The notes under the pieces: model-generated
What the model was told of the DNA's origin: nothing
Seen by the model: only the letters and a program-made list of their open reading frames with translations
Database searches by the model: none
Part shown: piece by piece, positions 21,753 through 34,140 of the stretch
Position numbering within the stretch: position 1 is the first letter of the stretch
Layout: each line of letters opens with the position of its first letter
Assembly: GCA_947685225.1 (NCBI GenBank)
Contig: CANTUV010000024.1
Span: 26,306,001-26,370,000 of the forward strand
Origin: Garcia nutans
Lineage: Eukaryota; Streptophyta; Magnoliopsida; Malpighiales; Euphorbiaceae
Reading direction: 5' to 3'
Length of the DNA stretch: 64,000 nt
Position numbers and translations under genes: made by a program

Positions 21753-22421
21753 TGTAATATCCTAAAATACGCCCTAAAAGTTTTGGAAGAAATATTGTTG
21801 TTGTAATTGGATTGAAGGTATATGCTAATTTGAAAGAAAAAAGAATTTTAAAAGGAAGTGTATATGTTGTATATATGGTAGTATAAATAAAATATGCATA
21901 AGTCAAAAGAGTGGTCAAAGAGAAGAAATGTGTGGTGGAGGTTTTTTAGAAATTATTATTATTATTATTATATATATACAAGTGGTTAACGTGAGAAGAG
22001 GAAGAGAAGAGATAATTGTCTTCTTCTTCTTCTTCTTCGTGGATGAGAAAGAGAGAGAGAGAGAGAGATGTGATTTTAGAGATTTTGAGATCAAATTTCT
22101 TAAGGGTTTTAAAAGGATTGAAGATGGAGATGAAGATTTGGCAAAATATTCAGGTAAGTATTCATTTCTTTGAATTGATTTCCATTGATTGTGTTGATAT
22201 GTGATGTAGTTAGTATGTTAAGATGATAATAGAGAAAGATTGAAAGATATGTATAGATTAAAATGGTTATTTGTGAGGATGATGATGGATTATTGAATTT
22301 GGTTAGTAAAGATTTGTATATATGAGTTGGAAAATTGAATAGTTGATGTATGTATGGGTTTAATGAGGTTGAAGTGCATAGAATACATGATTTTGGCCTT
22401 GTTTGAAATCATTCAACTATG

Positions 22422-22670
22422 AGAGACACGGCCAAACTAAGGAAGAGACACGGCCAAGACTAGATATTTTTGGGAGACACGGCCAAGTCTATAGAAATTT
22501 GGCCGTGTTGGATGATTTTTGGAGAGACACGGCCACTGGCTTGGCCGTGTCCCTTGACTGTGTTTGCTACTGCCTCTTTTGTGCTGTGAGACACGGCCAT
22601 GTCCCTTGCCCGTGTCTGCCTCGGTTTGAATTGGTGTTGAGAGACACAGCCACAAGCTTGGCTGTGTCCC
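22422..22670 (+). repeat. GACACGGCC hairpin array (LARD-B)
   Basis: Units with GACACGGCC arms include GACACGGCCA-ctggct-TGGCCGTGTC. The last unit (22643-22668) reads GACACAGCC...GGCTGTGTC, whereas the sister LTR (28976-29001) has GACACGGCC...GGCCGTGTC. Thus both arms changed at the paired position. Confidence 0.9.
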
Positions 22671-23429
22671 TTGAGGGTGTTAGCTACTGTTATTGTTCCT
22701 TTGCTCTTCTTGCATTGTTGAGATTGAACATTCATTTGATGACAATGATTACTATATGACCAATGCTATGTTTTATGCATTGTGAATCTTGTGAATGGTA
22801 ATGTGTTATATGAATAATGTATCTCGTAATGTTACATCAATGATGCTATATGTAAAAAGGTGAAGGATATGATAAGGTAATTGATTATGCATAACTTGAT
22901 GGGAGTAGTTCTTGAGTGTGAAAGAGACGAGAATCATCCAAAAAGGTATGTGCAATGCAATTTGTTATGATAAATGTTTTAATAATGAATGTTGTTAATG
23001 TGTCTTGAGAAATGATGAAATGTGATGTTATCATAATTGATAATGATGATCAAAATGAAATAAATGGACATATGGTTTATATGACAATGAATTTAAGATA
23101 TATGTGCAATGAAAGGGATTATGTATGGAAGTGTATAATGTGAATTGAGACATAAAGAGGTGGGAAACTAATGTTCTGAATTATAATGATGTGAATGATA
23201 TGATTGTAGCATGCCTAGATGGTATGATTAAATAATGATATGTTTGTTTAGTTAATGTAATTGATATTGCATATATCAATGATGAAATGTGAAAGGTGAT
23301 TTGAGATACAATGTGATGTGAAGCCATTGTGAATGGCTATGATTATACAAATGAGATTGTTGAGGCATGTTTGCCTATTTGATAATGATGGAAATGAATT
23401 AAGAAAGTAATGTTGAAAGATGTAAATGA

Positions 23430-23825
23430 GCGAACCTGTCTGCCTCCTGCGGAACCATGCAGACCCAATGAGTGGGCAACCGATCTTGGACTACCGACCT
23501 GGTTGGGGGAAGGTTCAGTACAGTCAGTATTACGTACCTATCTGCCTCCTGCGGAACCATGCGGACCCTGAGTGTGGGCAACCGATCTTGGACTACCGAC
23601 CTGGTTGGGGGAAGGTGCATTATTGATAGTCTTAGACGTTCCTATCTGCCTCCTGCGGAACCATGCGGACCCTGAGTTTGGGCAACCGATCTTGGACTAC
23701 TGACCTGGTTGGGGGAAGGTTCGTTACTAATAGTATTATACGTGCTTATCTTCCTCCTGCGGACCCCTGGGATTGGTAGTGACCTAAGGCCCAGTGGGCA
23801 ACCGACCTGGTTGGGGGAGAATTCG
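23430..23825 (+). repeat. Four-unit CTGCCTCCTGCGG repeat cassette (LARD-B)
   Basis: Units of about 100 bp contain CTGCCTCCTGCGGAACCATG, GGGCAACCGATCTTGGACTA and GACCTGGTTGGGGGAAGG. The fourth unit is diverged. The copy in the 3' LTR is about 29770-30160. It is GC-rich and occupies the slot held by the GTAACAG cassette in LARD-A. Confidence 0.85.
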
Positions 23826-24764
23826 TATATGACGCCATGATTGTTGGCTATAATAAGGAAAATGGAATGGCATATTAGAGTCTCTGTTGGGCCCCAGTCT
23901 GTCTTCGTTGTCAATGTGATATATAAATGTTGAAATAAATGAGAAATGAGATCTATGGTTGCTTTTATTGGAAATGTGATTTATGATTAGTGAATGGTGA
24001 ATAAAATAATGTTATGAAGTATGATAATGTATGTGTATTGACATATTGATTGTGGGTATTAATGATGGATGGTGTTTGGTGATAAGGATTGTCTTCATTG
24101 GAAATGTGATTCACGATTGGTATGATATATAATGTATGTGTATTGACATATTGATTGTGGGTATTAATGATAAATTGTGAAACCAATGAGTAATGAAATA
24201 TATTGATTGTGAATATTAATGATGGGTTGGAATTGGTGATAATGTTATGTATATATGTATATAATATATGAAATTAGTTGAGATATATAAAAGGTGCAAT
24301 TCAAAAGGAAAAACATTATAAGAAACTAATGGTACATGGAATTGCTATTTCATTATATGTTAGTATTTTTATAATTTATGTTTATATTTATATTTGTACT
24401 ACTAAGCTCTCGGGCTTAGCGCGGATGTGTAATCGCGCAGGTAACTTGGTGGAAGATATGAAGTCTTTCGTTATGCCACGAGAAGAGTAAGAGTTTGTCG
24501 AGACCAACTAGAGGGTAATGCATACATGTATGACTTTTAATTATGATGTATTTCTGACGAGAGAATATTTATATGTATAAATGAAGTTTTGATAAAGATA
24601 ATGATTTTGTAAAATTTATTTAAATTAACGTATTATGGTTTGAACTCTGTTACAGGTTTTAAAAAGTATCGAAAAGTGACATCCTTATACCTTATATACT
24701 TAATGTATGTATACTAGGTATATGTATGGTACTTATATAGAGTATTGGGGTGTTACAATTATTT

Positions 24765-24776
24765 TGGTATCAGAGC
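24765..24776 (+). other. Primer binding site, tRNA-iMet type (LARD-B)
   Basis: TGGTATCAGAGC starts 8 bp after the LTR end at 24757. Confidence 0.95.
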
Positions 24777-27521
24777 TTAGGTTCGAGATTCTCGGCCTAA
24801 GTAGAAATAAAAAAAAATTGAAAAGTTTAAATAGAAGTAAAAAGGAAAAGTTTGGAAATGGAATTTGTAATACATGCATATGCATTAACACCTAGGTTGG
24901 TCTCGAATGTGGCATTATGTAAATTGAAATGTATTTGAATTATATGAGATGGATGATGGTGTGTGGATGAAGTTTTACATGAATGAAAAGTGGAGAAAGA
25001 AATGATATGAGAAAATTTATATAAGTTAAATTGCTACATTAAAGAATGGGAATTTATTCAAGTAAAGTAAATTGTTAAATGTGTTGAAATATAAAGGAAT
25101 GAATAGGAGAATAAAGTTGAAAATGAGTTGAAAATAAAATCAAGATTAGAGTATGTACTCTTTTCTCTACAATATGAATTCCTTGCTAATAAATCTTATG
25201 TTGGATTATTAGAAAGAGGAAATATTGTTGAAAGAGTAATATGGATGGATATGTTATTATAATGCAGAGAGTATGGTGGAATATTGAATGAGTTAATTGA
25301 TATAAACAAAGTGTGACAATTTAAGGTTTGGATATGTAAAGTTAAGATCTTAAAAAGAAAAATAGATGATATTGGTTAAGTAAGAAGATAAGTTGGTATT
25401 GTTTGTATTATTAATTGTAATTTCAATGTTAGAAATGTGATATATTTGGATATTGCAAAAGCTCATGATAATGGTGGTAATATGTGACCATTAGATTGAT
25501 GAAATGAGCTTGATAATTGTGGAAATTATATGTCTTGATGTTGTATTGTGATATGTATACATATATAGTATTTTTTTTAAAAGTTGATATTAAGAAAAGA
25601 TGAGATTTGTAAATTAAAGTTTAGGTGAGATAGTGATTTGAGAATTTATAGTTCAATGGAATGTTGATAAAGATTATGTAAATATCGATAGTTTAATGTA
25701 TGTTAAACATATGAGTTATTTGAAGGAATATTATTTTATATGAGAATACTACGAATTGGGTAATAAGATTGATAGTATGAAAATTTGTTGTGAAATAAAA
25801 AGAGAAGTGGATAAGTAAATGAGAATGAGTTATTTTAAGTCATTTGATTGGAAAGGTAAAATGGATATGGAAGTATATTAAATGTTTTTATAGACAAAGG
25901 TGAAAAAGATATCACATTAGGAATGTGACTAAGATTTTTCTTTAAATATTATTATAAGAAGAGTATATATATGTATATATTGAGTTGATAAATAACTTGA
26001 GTTATGTTAATAGAATGAGAATGATAATGTTCAAAGGAAAGTAATAAATATTAAATTTGTAAGATGATATGTCAAAGAGAAATTAAATAAGATTGCATAA
26101 TTATATGTATACATGTATATTATAAGTAAGATGAGTTCTTTGATATGAATGTAATGGTATTATGAAAAGAATGTGAGAAGTGAGTCACATTATGAATGTG
26201 ACCTATGAATGTGTATGTGATATGTTTATCATCTTATACAATTGCATGTTTAGTGATATTGAAAATAATATTGTATATAGTAACGAACCTAAGAGAGATT
26301 AGGTTTTGATTTACGCAAAGATGAACTATGTGATGAAGTGGATAAGGAAAATGGACTTGAATAATATTGGACAATGAAATTGTTAAGGCAATAACTGAAT
26401 TAAGCTATTATAAAGTGTTATGGGCTCAAAGTATTTGTGTGTGGAAATGTTCTATGTATATGTGTATAATGAGAGATTGTATGTATGAAAACTGTTAGAA
26501 GAGATAGATAGGAAATGGAGTAATGAATGAAATTTGTATACAATTTATGTATGATCAAATGTTATGCGTAAGAAATGTTAAAGATGATAGTGTTGAACAT
26601 GAACTGGGCTAATGATGATTTGATAATCAAGAGTAAATTTTTTTGAGATGGAGTTAAAATGTACTAACTCTTGGTGTAGTAAAAGTTTGGAAAATGGATA
26701 GGTAATTCTTGTAATACAATTTAGCATTATAATTGAAAAGGTTGGAAACAGAATAATAGAGCAACAGTATTGATTTATAAACCACAGATGTGATCATTAC
26801 TCTTCTATGGCCATAAGATTTGTTTAGTATATCTAACTGGCTAATTTTGTTATCCACAGATTTGGGATTGAGATAACAAGACTGTAGTGCAGTTTTGATG
26901 AGATTAATATTTATGCTTTAAGAAACAGGGTCAAGAGTTATGATTGGTAAAGTTGTATTATCTAACTTTTATGTTAGAAATTTGTTTTAATTGTGGAAAG
27001 TATGGAAAGAGAAGGGAATTGTGAAAATGGTTTAAGCAATGAACCATGTGATAGAAAGATAATTATGCAAATATAGTAATGATATGAGATATGAGGAGAT
27101 GATGTATGAGAGAAATTATAGAATGTGGTTGAAAGTTATACTGAATATGTTCATGGTATAAAGTGAATAAGTGGATAGACTTAAAATTTAAGTGAATGAA
27201 CTATGAATAATATATATGTATGAAATAATCGTGAGAATTTGGTGAGAATTGTACTAAGATAATTTGAAGTGATTTAGTATTAATGATCATAATTTCAAAT
27301 AGTTGAATATAGATCTAAAGAGATTAAAATTTGTAAATAAGTTGACTGTTGGTTTAAATCAAACAAAATTGAGACGTTAGTATATTGTGGCAGATAGATC
27401 AATTGATCTGGATTTTATTAAAGTTATGAATTTTTATTGAGATTTAATGTGTATAATTGTACGAGGAGTATAAGATATACATGATAATGTAATATTCTAA
27501 TATGTGAATGAACATGTATAA

Positions 27522-28005
27522 TTGAAAATTCTTTGGGATGAATACATTAATTTGAGACCGATTGTGAGTTATGTTTGTAATTCTGCTTGTTCTTGTAATG
27601 CTGTTAACAAGATTAGAGATTATCAATCTTCTAATTATGTTCTGCGTTGTTTTTTTTTTTAAGATTGAATGAAAGTTATAACACAATTAGATCTTAGATT
27701 TTTTTTAATGGAGCCATTGTCTTTGCTTAATAAGGTTTTTGCCTTAGTTGCTCAACATGAACGTCAATTTATGTGTCCTGAGAATCTTTTTCCTGGTGAT
27801 CTAAGTTCTGTTGTTCAATCTTAGCCGATTGTGAATACTTCTAAACAGCCTGTTTATACACATTGTAATCTTCCTGGACATATTGTTCAACAGTGTTATA
27901 AGATCATAGGTTATCCACCTGGATTGAAGTCAAGGACTTAGCAGAGGTCTTATGTCTGGAAGGCTAATCAAGTTTCTTCTTATGAAGATTATGATGATGT
28001 TTTTT
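27522..28005 (+). pseudogene. Captured Ty1/copia gag fragment inside LARD-B
   Basis: The plus strand encodes LKILWDEYINLRPIV, then a SACSCNAVNKIRDYQ-like segment, a poly-T run that shifts the frame, LNESYNTIRS, then from 27708 MEPLSLLNKVFALVAQHERQ and the knuckle segment YTHCNLPGHIVQQCYK followed by GYPPGLKSR. The order and spacing are those of the C-terminal half of plant copia gag (UBN2-type). The first Cys of the CCHC knuckle is Tyr, and there are two in-frame stops and at least two frameshifts. LARD-A and LARD-C lack it; LARD-B loses homology with them at about 27520 and regains it at about 28005. A domain from another retrotransposon superfamily was thus acquired and decayed. Confidence 0.85.
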
Positions 28006-28032
28006 TAAGAATGAATTGTTACTGTACTGGAT

Positions 28033-28068
28033 AATTTCGAGGACGAAATTATTTAAGGGGGAGAGAAT
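28033..28068 (+). other. Polypurine tract with perfect palindrome (LARD-B)
   Basis: AATTTCGAGGACGAAATT (28033-28050) has a 7-bp stem and 4-nt loop, and is followed by AAGGGGGAGAG and the 3' LTR. Confidence 0.85.
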
Positions 28069-28363
28069 TGTAATATCCTAAAATACGCCTTAAAAGTTTT
28101 GGAAGAAATATTGTTGTTGTAATTGGATTGAAGGTATATGCTAATTTGAAAGAAAAAAGAATTTTAAAAGGAAGTGTATATGTTGTATATATGGTAGTAT
28201 AAATAAAATATACATAAGTCAAAAGAGTGGTCAAAGAGAAGAAATGTGTGGTGGAGGTTTTTTAGAAATAATAATAATAATTATTATATATATACAAGTG
28301 GTTAACGTGAGAAGAGGAAGAGAAGAGATAATTGTCTTCTTCTTCTTCTTCTTCTTCGTGGAT

Positions 28364-28403
<40 letters not shown>

Positions 28404-31088
28404 TGATTTTAGTGATTTTGAGATCAAATTTCTTAAGGGTTTTAAAAGGATTGAAGATGGAGATGAAGATTTGGCAAAATATTCAGGTAAGTATTCATTT
28501 CTTTGAATTGATTTCCATTGATTGTGTTGATATGTGATGTAGTTAGTATGTTAAGATGATAATAGAGAAAGATTGAAAGATATGTATAGATTAAAATGGT
28601 TATTTGTGAGGATGATGATGGATTATTGAATTTGGTTAGTAAAGATTTGTATATATGAGTTGGAAAATTGAATAGTTGATGTATGTATGGGTTTAATGAG
28701 GTTGAAGTGCATAGAGTACATGATTTTGGCCTTGTTTGAAATCATTCAACTATGAGAGACACGGCCAAACTAAGGAAGAGACACGGCCAAGACTAGATAT
28801 TTTTGGGAGACACGGCCAAGTCTATAGAAATTTGGCCGTGTTGGATGATTTTTGGAGAGACACGGCCACTGGCTTGGCCGTGTCCCTTGACTGTGTTTGC
28901 CACTGCCTCTTTTGTGTTGTGAGACATGGCCGTGTCCCTTGCCCGTGTCTGCCTCGGTTTGAATTGGTGTTGAGAGACACGGCCACAAGCTTGGCCGTGT
29001 CCCTTGAGGGTGTTAGCTACTGTTATTGTTCCTTTGCTCTTCTTGCATTGTTGAGATTGAACATTCATTTGATGACAATGATTACTATATGACCAATGCT
29101 ATGTTTTATGCATTGTGAATCTTGTGAATGGTAATGTGTTATATGAATAATGTATCTCATAATGTTACATCAATGATGCTATATGTAAAAAGGTGAAGGA
29201 TATGATAAGGTAATTGATTATGCATAACTTGATGGGAGTAGTTCTTGAGTGTGAAGGAGACAAGGATCATCCAAAAAGTTATGTGCAATGCAATTTGTTA
29301 TGATAAATGTTTTAATAATGAATGTTATTAATGTCTCTTGAGAAATGATGAAATGTGATGTTATCATAATTGATAATGATGATCAAAATGAAATAAATGG
29401 ACATATGGTTTATATGACAATGAATTTAAGATATATGTGCAATGAAAGGGATTATGTATGGAAGTGTATAATGTGAATTAAGACATAAAGAGGTGGGAAA
29501 CTAATGTTCTGAATTATAATGATGTGAATGATATGATTGTAGCATGCCTAGATGGTATGATTAAATAATGATATGTTTGTTTAGTTAATGTAATTGATAT
29601 TGCATATATCAATGATGAAATGTGAAAGGTGATTTGAGATACAATGTGATGTGAAGCCATTGTGAATGGCTATGATTATACAAATGAGATTGTTGAGGCA
29701 TGTTTGCCTATTTGATAATGATGGAAATGAATTAAGAAAGTAATGTTGAAAGATGTAAATGAGCAAACCTGTCTGCCTCCTGCGGAACCATACGGACCCA
29801 ATGAGTGGGCAACCGATCTTGGACTACCGACCTGGTTGGGGGAAGGTTCAGTACAGTCAGTATTACGTACCTATCTGCCTCCTGCGGAACCATGCGGACC
29901 CTGAGTGTGGGCAACCGATCTTGGACTACCGACCTGGTTGGGGGAAGGTACATTATTGATAGTCTTAGACGTTCCTATCTGCCTCCTGCGGAACCATGCG
30001 GACCCTGAGTTTGGGCAACCGATCTTGGACTACCGACCTGGTTGGGGGAAGGTTTGTTACTAATAGTATTATACGTGCTTATCTGCCTCCTGCGGACCCC
30101 TGGGATTGGTAGTGACCTAAGGCCCAGTGGGCAACCGACCTGGTTGGGGGAGAATTCGTATATGACGCCATGATTGTTGGCTATAATAAGGAAAATGGAA
30201 TGGCATATTAGTGTCTGTTGGGCCCGAGTCTGTCTTCGTTGTCAATGTGCTATATAAATGTTGAAATAAATGAGAAATGAGATCTATGGTTGCTTTTATT
30301 GGAAATGTGATTTATGATTAGTGAATGGTGAATAAAATAATGTTATGAAGTATGATAATGTATGTGTATTGACATATTGATTGTGGGTATTAATGATGGA
30401 TGGTGTTTGGTGATAAGGATTGTCTTCATTGGAAATGTGATTCACGATTGGTATGATATATAATGTATGTGTATTGACATATTGATTGTGGGTATTAATG
30501 ATAAATTGTGAAACCAATGAGTAATGAAATATATTGATTGTGAATATTAATGATGGGTTGGAATTGGTGATAATGTTATGTATATATGTATATAATATAT
30601 GAAATTAGTTGAGATATATAAAAGGTGCAATTCAAAAGGAAAAACATTATAAGAAACTAATGGTACATGGAATTGCTATTTCATTATATGTTAGTATTTT
30701 TATAATTTATGTTTATATTTATATTTGTACTACTAAGCTCTCGGGCTTAGTGCGGATGTGTAATCGCGCAGGTAACTTGGTGGAAGATATGAAGTCTTTC
30801 GTTATGCCACGAGAAGAGTAAGAGTTTGTCGAGACCAACTAGAGGGTAATGCATACATGTATGACTTTTAATTATGATGTATTTCTGACGAGAGAATATT
30901 TATATGTATAAATGAAGTTTTGATAAAGATAATGATTTTGTAAATGTTATTTAAATTAACGTATTATGGTTTGAACTCTGTTATAGGTTTTAAAAAGTAT
31001 CGAAAAGTGTCATCCTTATACCTTATATACTTACTGTATGTAAACTAGGTATATGTATGTTACATATATAGAGTATCGAGGTGTTACA
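28069..31088 (+). repeat. LARD-B 3' LTR
   Basis: 3020 bp, sister of 21753-24757. GT of the donor-like site at 28487-28488, hairpin array about 28755-29003, cassette about 29770-30160, GC hairpins near 30735. A longer GA run explains much of the length difference. The second TAATA is at 31089-31093. Confidence 0.95.
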
Positions 31089-31093
31089 TAATA

Positions 31094-31960
31094 CATATTC
31101 TTGTGTGGATGGCTACTGGATGGATTAAAATTCAAATACATAGTGTACTGTGAATTAATTTAGATGAAGAAAGAACAAATTCAATACTTGAAACAATCAA
31201 AGCATGTCATATTTATTTAATTCAAAAACGTACCTTTGTTGTTGGTTCCTCTACAATTTATTGAATGAAATTCTGGGAGAACAATCACCAAGACAACAAT
31301 GATTTATTACCTTGATTTTGTAAGTTGGATCTTCTCTTCTTACCATCCAAAAGAATCCCAGAAGTTGTAGCCTAAAATTCTCAAGTCTCCATCAAAGTCC
31401 AAAGTCTCTACCGAAAGAAAAGTCTCCCAAAAATTAAAAGTCCAGAAGTCCCTCCTTTTGTCTTTAATTGTGTTATTTATAAGAAAATTAAAAACCTAAT
31501 ACTGGTTGTTTAAGGAAATCAAAATGGTTTAGGAAAAATAAAAATAACCGAGCTTAATAAGGTTTAGGCAAAAATTGCCTAAAGGTACGAGCTGAGAGAA
31601 ATTGGGCCTGCTGCACTTGGCGATGGGTGCTGGGGGGTGAGTTGCGGGCCGTTGCTATGAGGATTAGCATGTGAGCTATGAGCAACGTTGTGCACTAGGT
31701 AAATTTTGCCACAGGCCAATTCACCGCAGACCAAACCTGCGACAAAATGGCCAGCGGCCAATTCACCGTAGGCTGACACGCGACTGACACGCGTTGTTCG
31801 CCGATTGGTTCAATTTTTATTTTTTATTTTTGAACATTACATTTTTCATAATAAATATTATATTATTATATAATTAAAATAAATAATAAATACCATAAAA
31901 ATTATTTCAAACTTATTTTAAAATATTGGACTAGACTTGGTAAAAAATTAAGGGTCTACA
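31094..31960 (-). repeat. Tat LTR (LTR-a), 5' part
   Basis: On the minus strand it begins TGTAGACCCTTAATTTTTTACC at 31960 and holds a GC-rich block (about 31575-31800) followed by TATAAATA (31474-31481). The GC-rich block has repeated GCGGTGAATTGGCC-like motifs and is unlike the hairpin array of LTR-b at the same place. Confidence 0.85.
31474..31481 (-). promoter_or_regulatory. TATA box of Tat LTR-a
   Basis: TATAAATA on the minus strand, about 95 bp downstream of the GC-rich U3 block. The same octamer is at 35259, 37720 and 50982 in other Tat LTRs. Confidence 0.6.
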
Positions 31961-32250
31961 TTATCCATTTAGGGTTTCCCTTGATTTTGGCCCTGGCCAG
32001 TTCGGTGCTAATTCCAAACCTTTGATTGGACTAATATATTACAAAAGAATCTAAAATAAGCTAATTAAACTTTTAAAGCCCTAATATGGTCTATTTTAGA
32101 AGATTTGAATGGTTTTTACATGATACCAGACACTAAACCCTAAAACATGTTTGATTCAAAGGTTTGGTTGCTTTTTTGCTTAATCCGGATGGTTTTTATG
32201 TAGTAAGGGTGTCTCATGTCAAATTAGGACATCTAATCCAACATGGGAAA
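31961..32250 (+). repeat. Older plus-strand Tat LTR (LTR-X), 5' part
   Basis: GATTTTGGCCCTGGCCAGTTC resembles the beginning of Tat LTRs just after TGTAGACC. It continues at 34851. The first few bases appear to have been cut off by the antisense Tat insertion that ends at 31960. Confidence 0.5.
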
Positions 32251-33099
32251 TGTAATATCCAAAATAATATCCTAAAATTTTGAAATAAATATTAATTGTT
32301 GAAAATTAATTAAAGGATTTATAAGTATATGTATTTAATTAAGTGAAAAGAAAGGAGAAAGGAAAAAGGAAAAAGAGGAGATGTGTATATGATGTATATA
32401 TGTAGATATATACAATATATACAAGTTAATATCTTGATAAGGTTAAATGATATTTTAAATTATTAAGATATTAATATATTATGATAGTGGAAGATGATAT
32501 TAGTATTATTATTATATTAATATATTGCTTGAGGGAGAGTGAATTAGGGAAATGTGATTGGTTAAAAGAGAAGTGTTTGATTTGAGTTGTTGTTGACTAT
32601 CATTTTCATCTTCTTCTTTCTTCTTTGGGCCGGCCACCACCATCTTCATCAAGGGAAAGAGGTTTTGTTTCTTCCTAACTCAAGCAATTGAAGGATTTCA
32701 AGTGATCAAGTTGGAGTTTTAAGGATTTTTCTTCATATTTTGTAAGTTTCCAACTTGTTTCTTTGATTACCTTTAAGAGTGTGTTTATGAGTTTGTTGGA
32801 TGTTGATGTAGCTGTGTTGATGGTTGATTTTGGGTATGTTTGAAGTTCTTGTGTCTAGATAACTTTGAATTTGGGGTGGATTGAAGAAAAAAGTTAAGTT
32901 TGGTGAAGAAAATAAGAGTTGTGGATTGCGTAAGTTTTGCATTGTGAAATATGGTTATGATTGTATATTGTTGATTGTGATTGAGTTGTGTTGTTGTCAT
33001 ACAAGTTTATTGTGGTATTATGATGGTTTTGGATTGTGTTTGTTTGGAGTTGAAAAGGTTAAAGAAAGATGATAGTGGATGTGGCAATTATTGTAGCGA

Positions 33100-33410
33100 T
33101 ATCAGGTTTTTGGCCTGACACGCCCAGTAGCACGGCCATGCCTTTGGGTGTGTTGATGGTTCTATTTTCTGTATTGGTGACAAGAGCAGTGACACGCCCA
33201 TGTCACTGAGCATGTCACAACTACTGTGCTGTTGGAGAATTGACACGTGTAGTGACACACCCATGTCATTGAGCGTGTCACAGCTACTGTGTTGTTGGAG
33301 AATTAACAAGTGCATTGACATGCCCATGTCACTGAGCATGTCAAAGCTTTTGTGTTATGAGTTTAAGGCATAGCCATGGACACACCCGTGTTGTTGAGTG
33401 TGTCAAGTGT
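33100..33410 (+). repeat. GTGACACGCCCATGTCAC repeat array in solo LTR
   Basis: About five units spaced roughly 70 bp with GTGACACGCCCATGTCACTG and GCATGTCAC arms and TTGGAGAATT spacers. It is a diverged relative or analogue of the GACACGGCC arrays, located at the same place in the LTR, between donor-like and acceptor-like sites. Confidence 0.75.
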
Positions 33411-33984
33411 AGAGTTTGCCCTAGATAGTGCTTTTCCTTATTTCCTATGTGTATCGCTAAGTGAGTATTTATAATCATCTTTGGTTTAGGCTTTGAAGAG
33501 AATTGAGTTATCAATCCAAGTGTTGAGGGATATCTTGGAAGAGGAGGTTGAAGTGGTGTTGTTGCTTTTAGAGGAAAGTACAAACTTTGAATAATTGTTC
33601 ATATTTACATGACATTGGGACTTAACACATTTGGTTGGAAAATGTGTTAAGTTACTTACTACATTTGTTGATGCATGAATAAAATGCTATGACTTGTACA
33701 TTGTGAACCATGTGAAAAATAAGATGATTATTCAAAATGTAAGGCTAATACAATTTGTTATGTATACACTAATGATGGTATGTAAAGCCATTGGTGATGG
33801 CTAAACTGATATAAATGAGATATTTAAGGTATTGTGCGTAGTTTGATCATGAGAAAATAAGAAAGGATTTGAGAATGAAATTATGAAAGGATTTGATAAT
33901 GAGAAATATGAATAAATTGTGTGCCTAGTATGTTATTCAATTTTTAGAGTTCTAGGTTTAGCAGTATGCCAATGAATTGCCTAC

Positions 33985-34140
33985 GGGCTAAATGCTGGGC
34001 TGGTGAAAAGACCGGGTCGTAAGCCAGGCCCAGCTGAGAAATATGATATTTTTGGGGTGAAAAGACTGGGTCGTAAGCCTCAAAAACAAATCCATGAAGC
34101 TAGACTGAGTGAAATGACTGGATCGTAAGATCAGATCTAG
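33985..34140 (+). repeat. GACTGGGTCGTAAG repeat cassette in solo LTR
   Basis: Three units of about 55-60 bp with GGTGAAAAGACCGGGTCGTAAG and variants. Same slot as the GTAACAG cassette of LARD-A; both contain GACTGGGTC, a possible distant link. Confidence 0.7.

Larger units (their letters stand above)
21753..24757 (+). repeat. LARD-B 5' LTR
   Basis: 3005 bp. Modules: ATT repeats and a TATA-like run near 21960, TTC then GA repeats, donor CAG|GTAAGTA (GT at 22154-22155), hairpin array 22422-22670, a single AGCCATTG palindrome near 23325, a four-unit repeat cassette 23430-23825 and GC hairpins 24402-24441. No clear acceptor matching that of LARD-A was found. Confidence 0.95.
24758..28068 (+). 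mobile_element. LARD-B internal region
   Basis: AT-rich interior. TGGTATCAGAGC is at 24765-24776 and AATTTCGAGGACGAAATT at 28033-28050, just before the purine run. Apart from the copia gag piece near its 3' end no coding motif is visible. Several blocks align with LARD-A (for example ATCAATTGATCTGGATTT near 27400). Confidence 0.85.
21753..31088 (+). mobile_element. LARD-B: complete non-autonomous LTR retrotransposon
   Basis: LTRs 21753-24757 and 28069-31088 start TGTAATATCCTAAAATACGCC and end TGTTACA. The flanking duplication TAATA is perfect. The iMet primer site is at 24765-24776 and the polypurine tract ends at 28068. It is related to LARD-A in overall order and in blocks of the interior, but its LTR sequence and repeat cassettes differ, so it is a separate family. 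The only coding-like sequence is a captured Ty1/copia gag piece at 27522-28005. Sister LTRs are nearly identical by eye. Confidence 0.95.

Noticed and set aside
23430..23825. CRISPR-like appearance of evenly spaced repeats
   Set aside because: Units are tandem with diverged internal sequence, few in number, inside plant LTRs and duplicated exactly in the sister LTR. There are no unique spacers and no cas genes.
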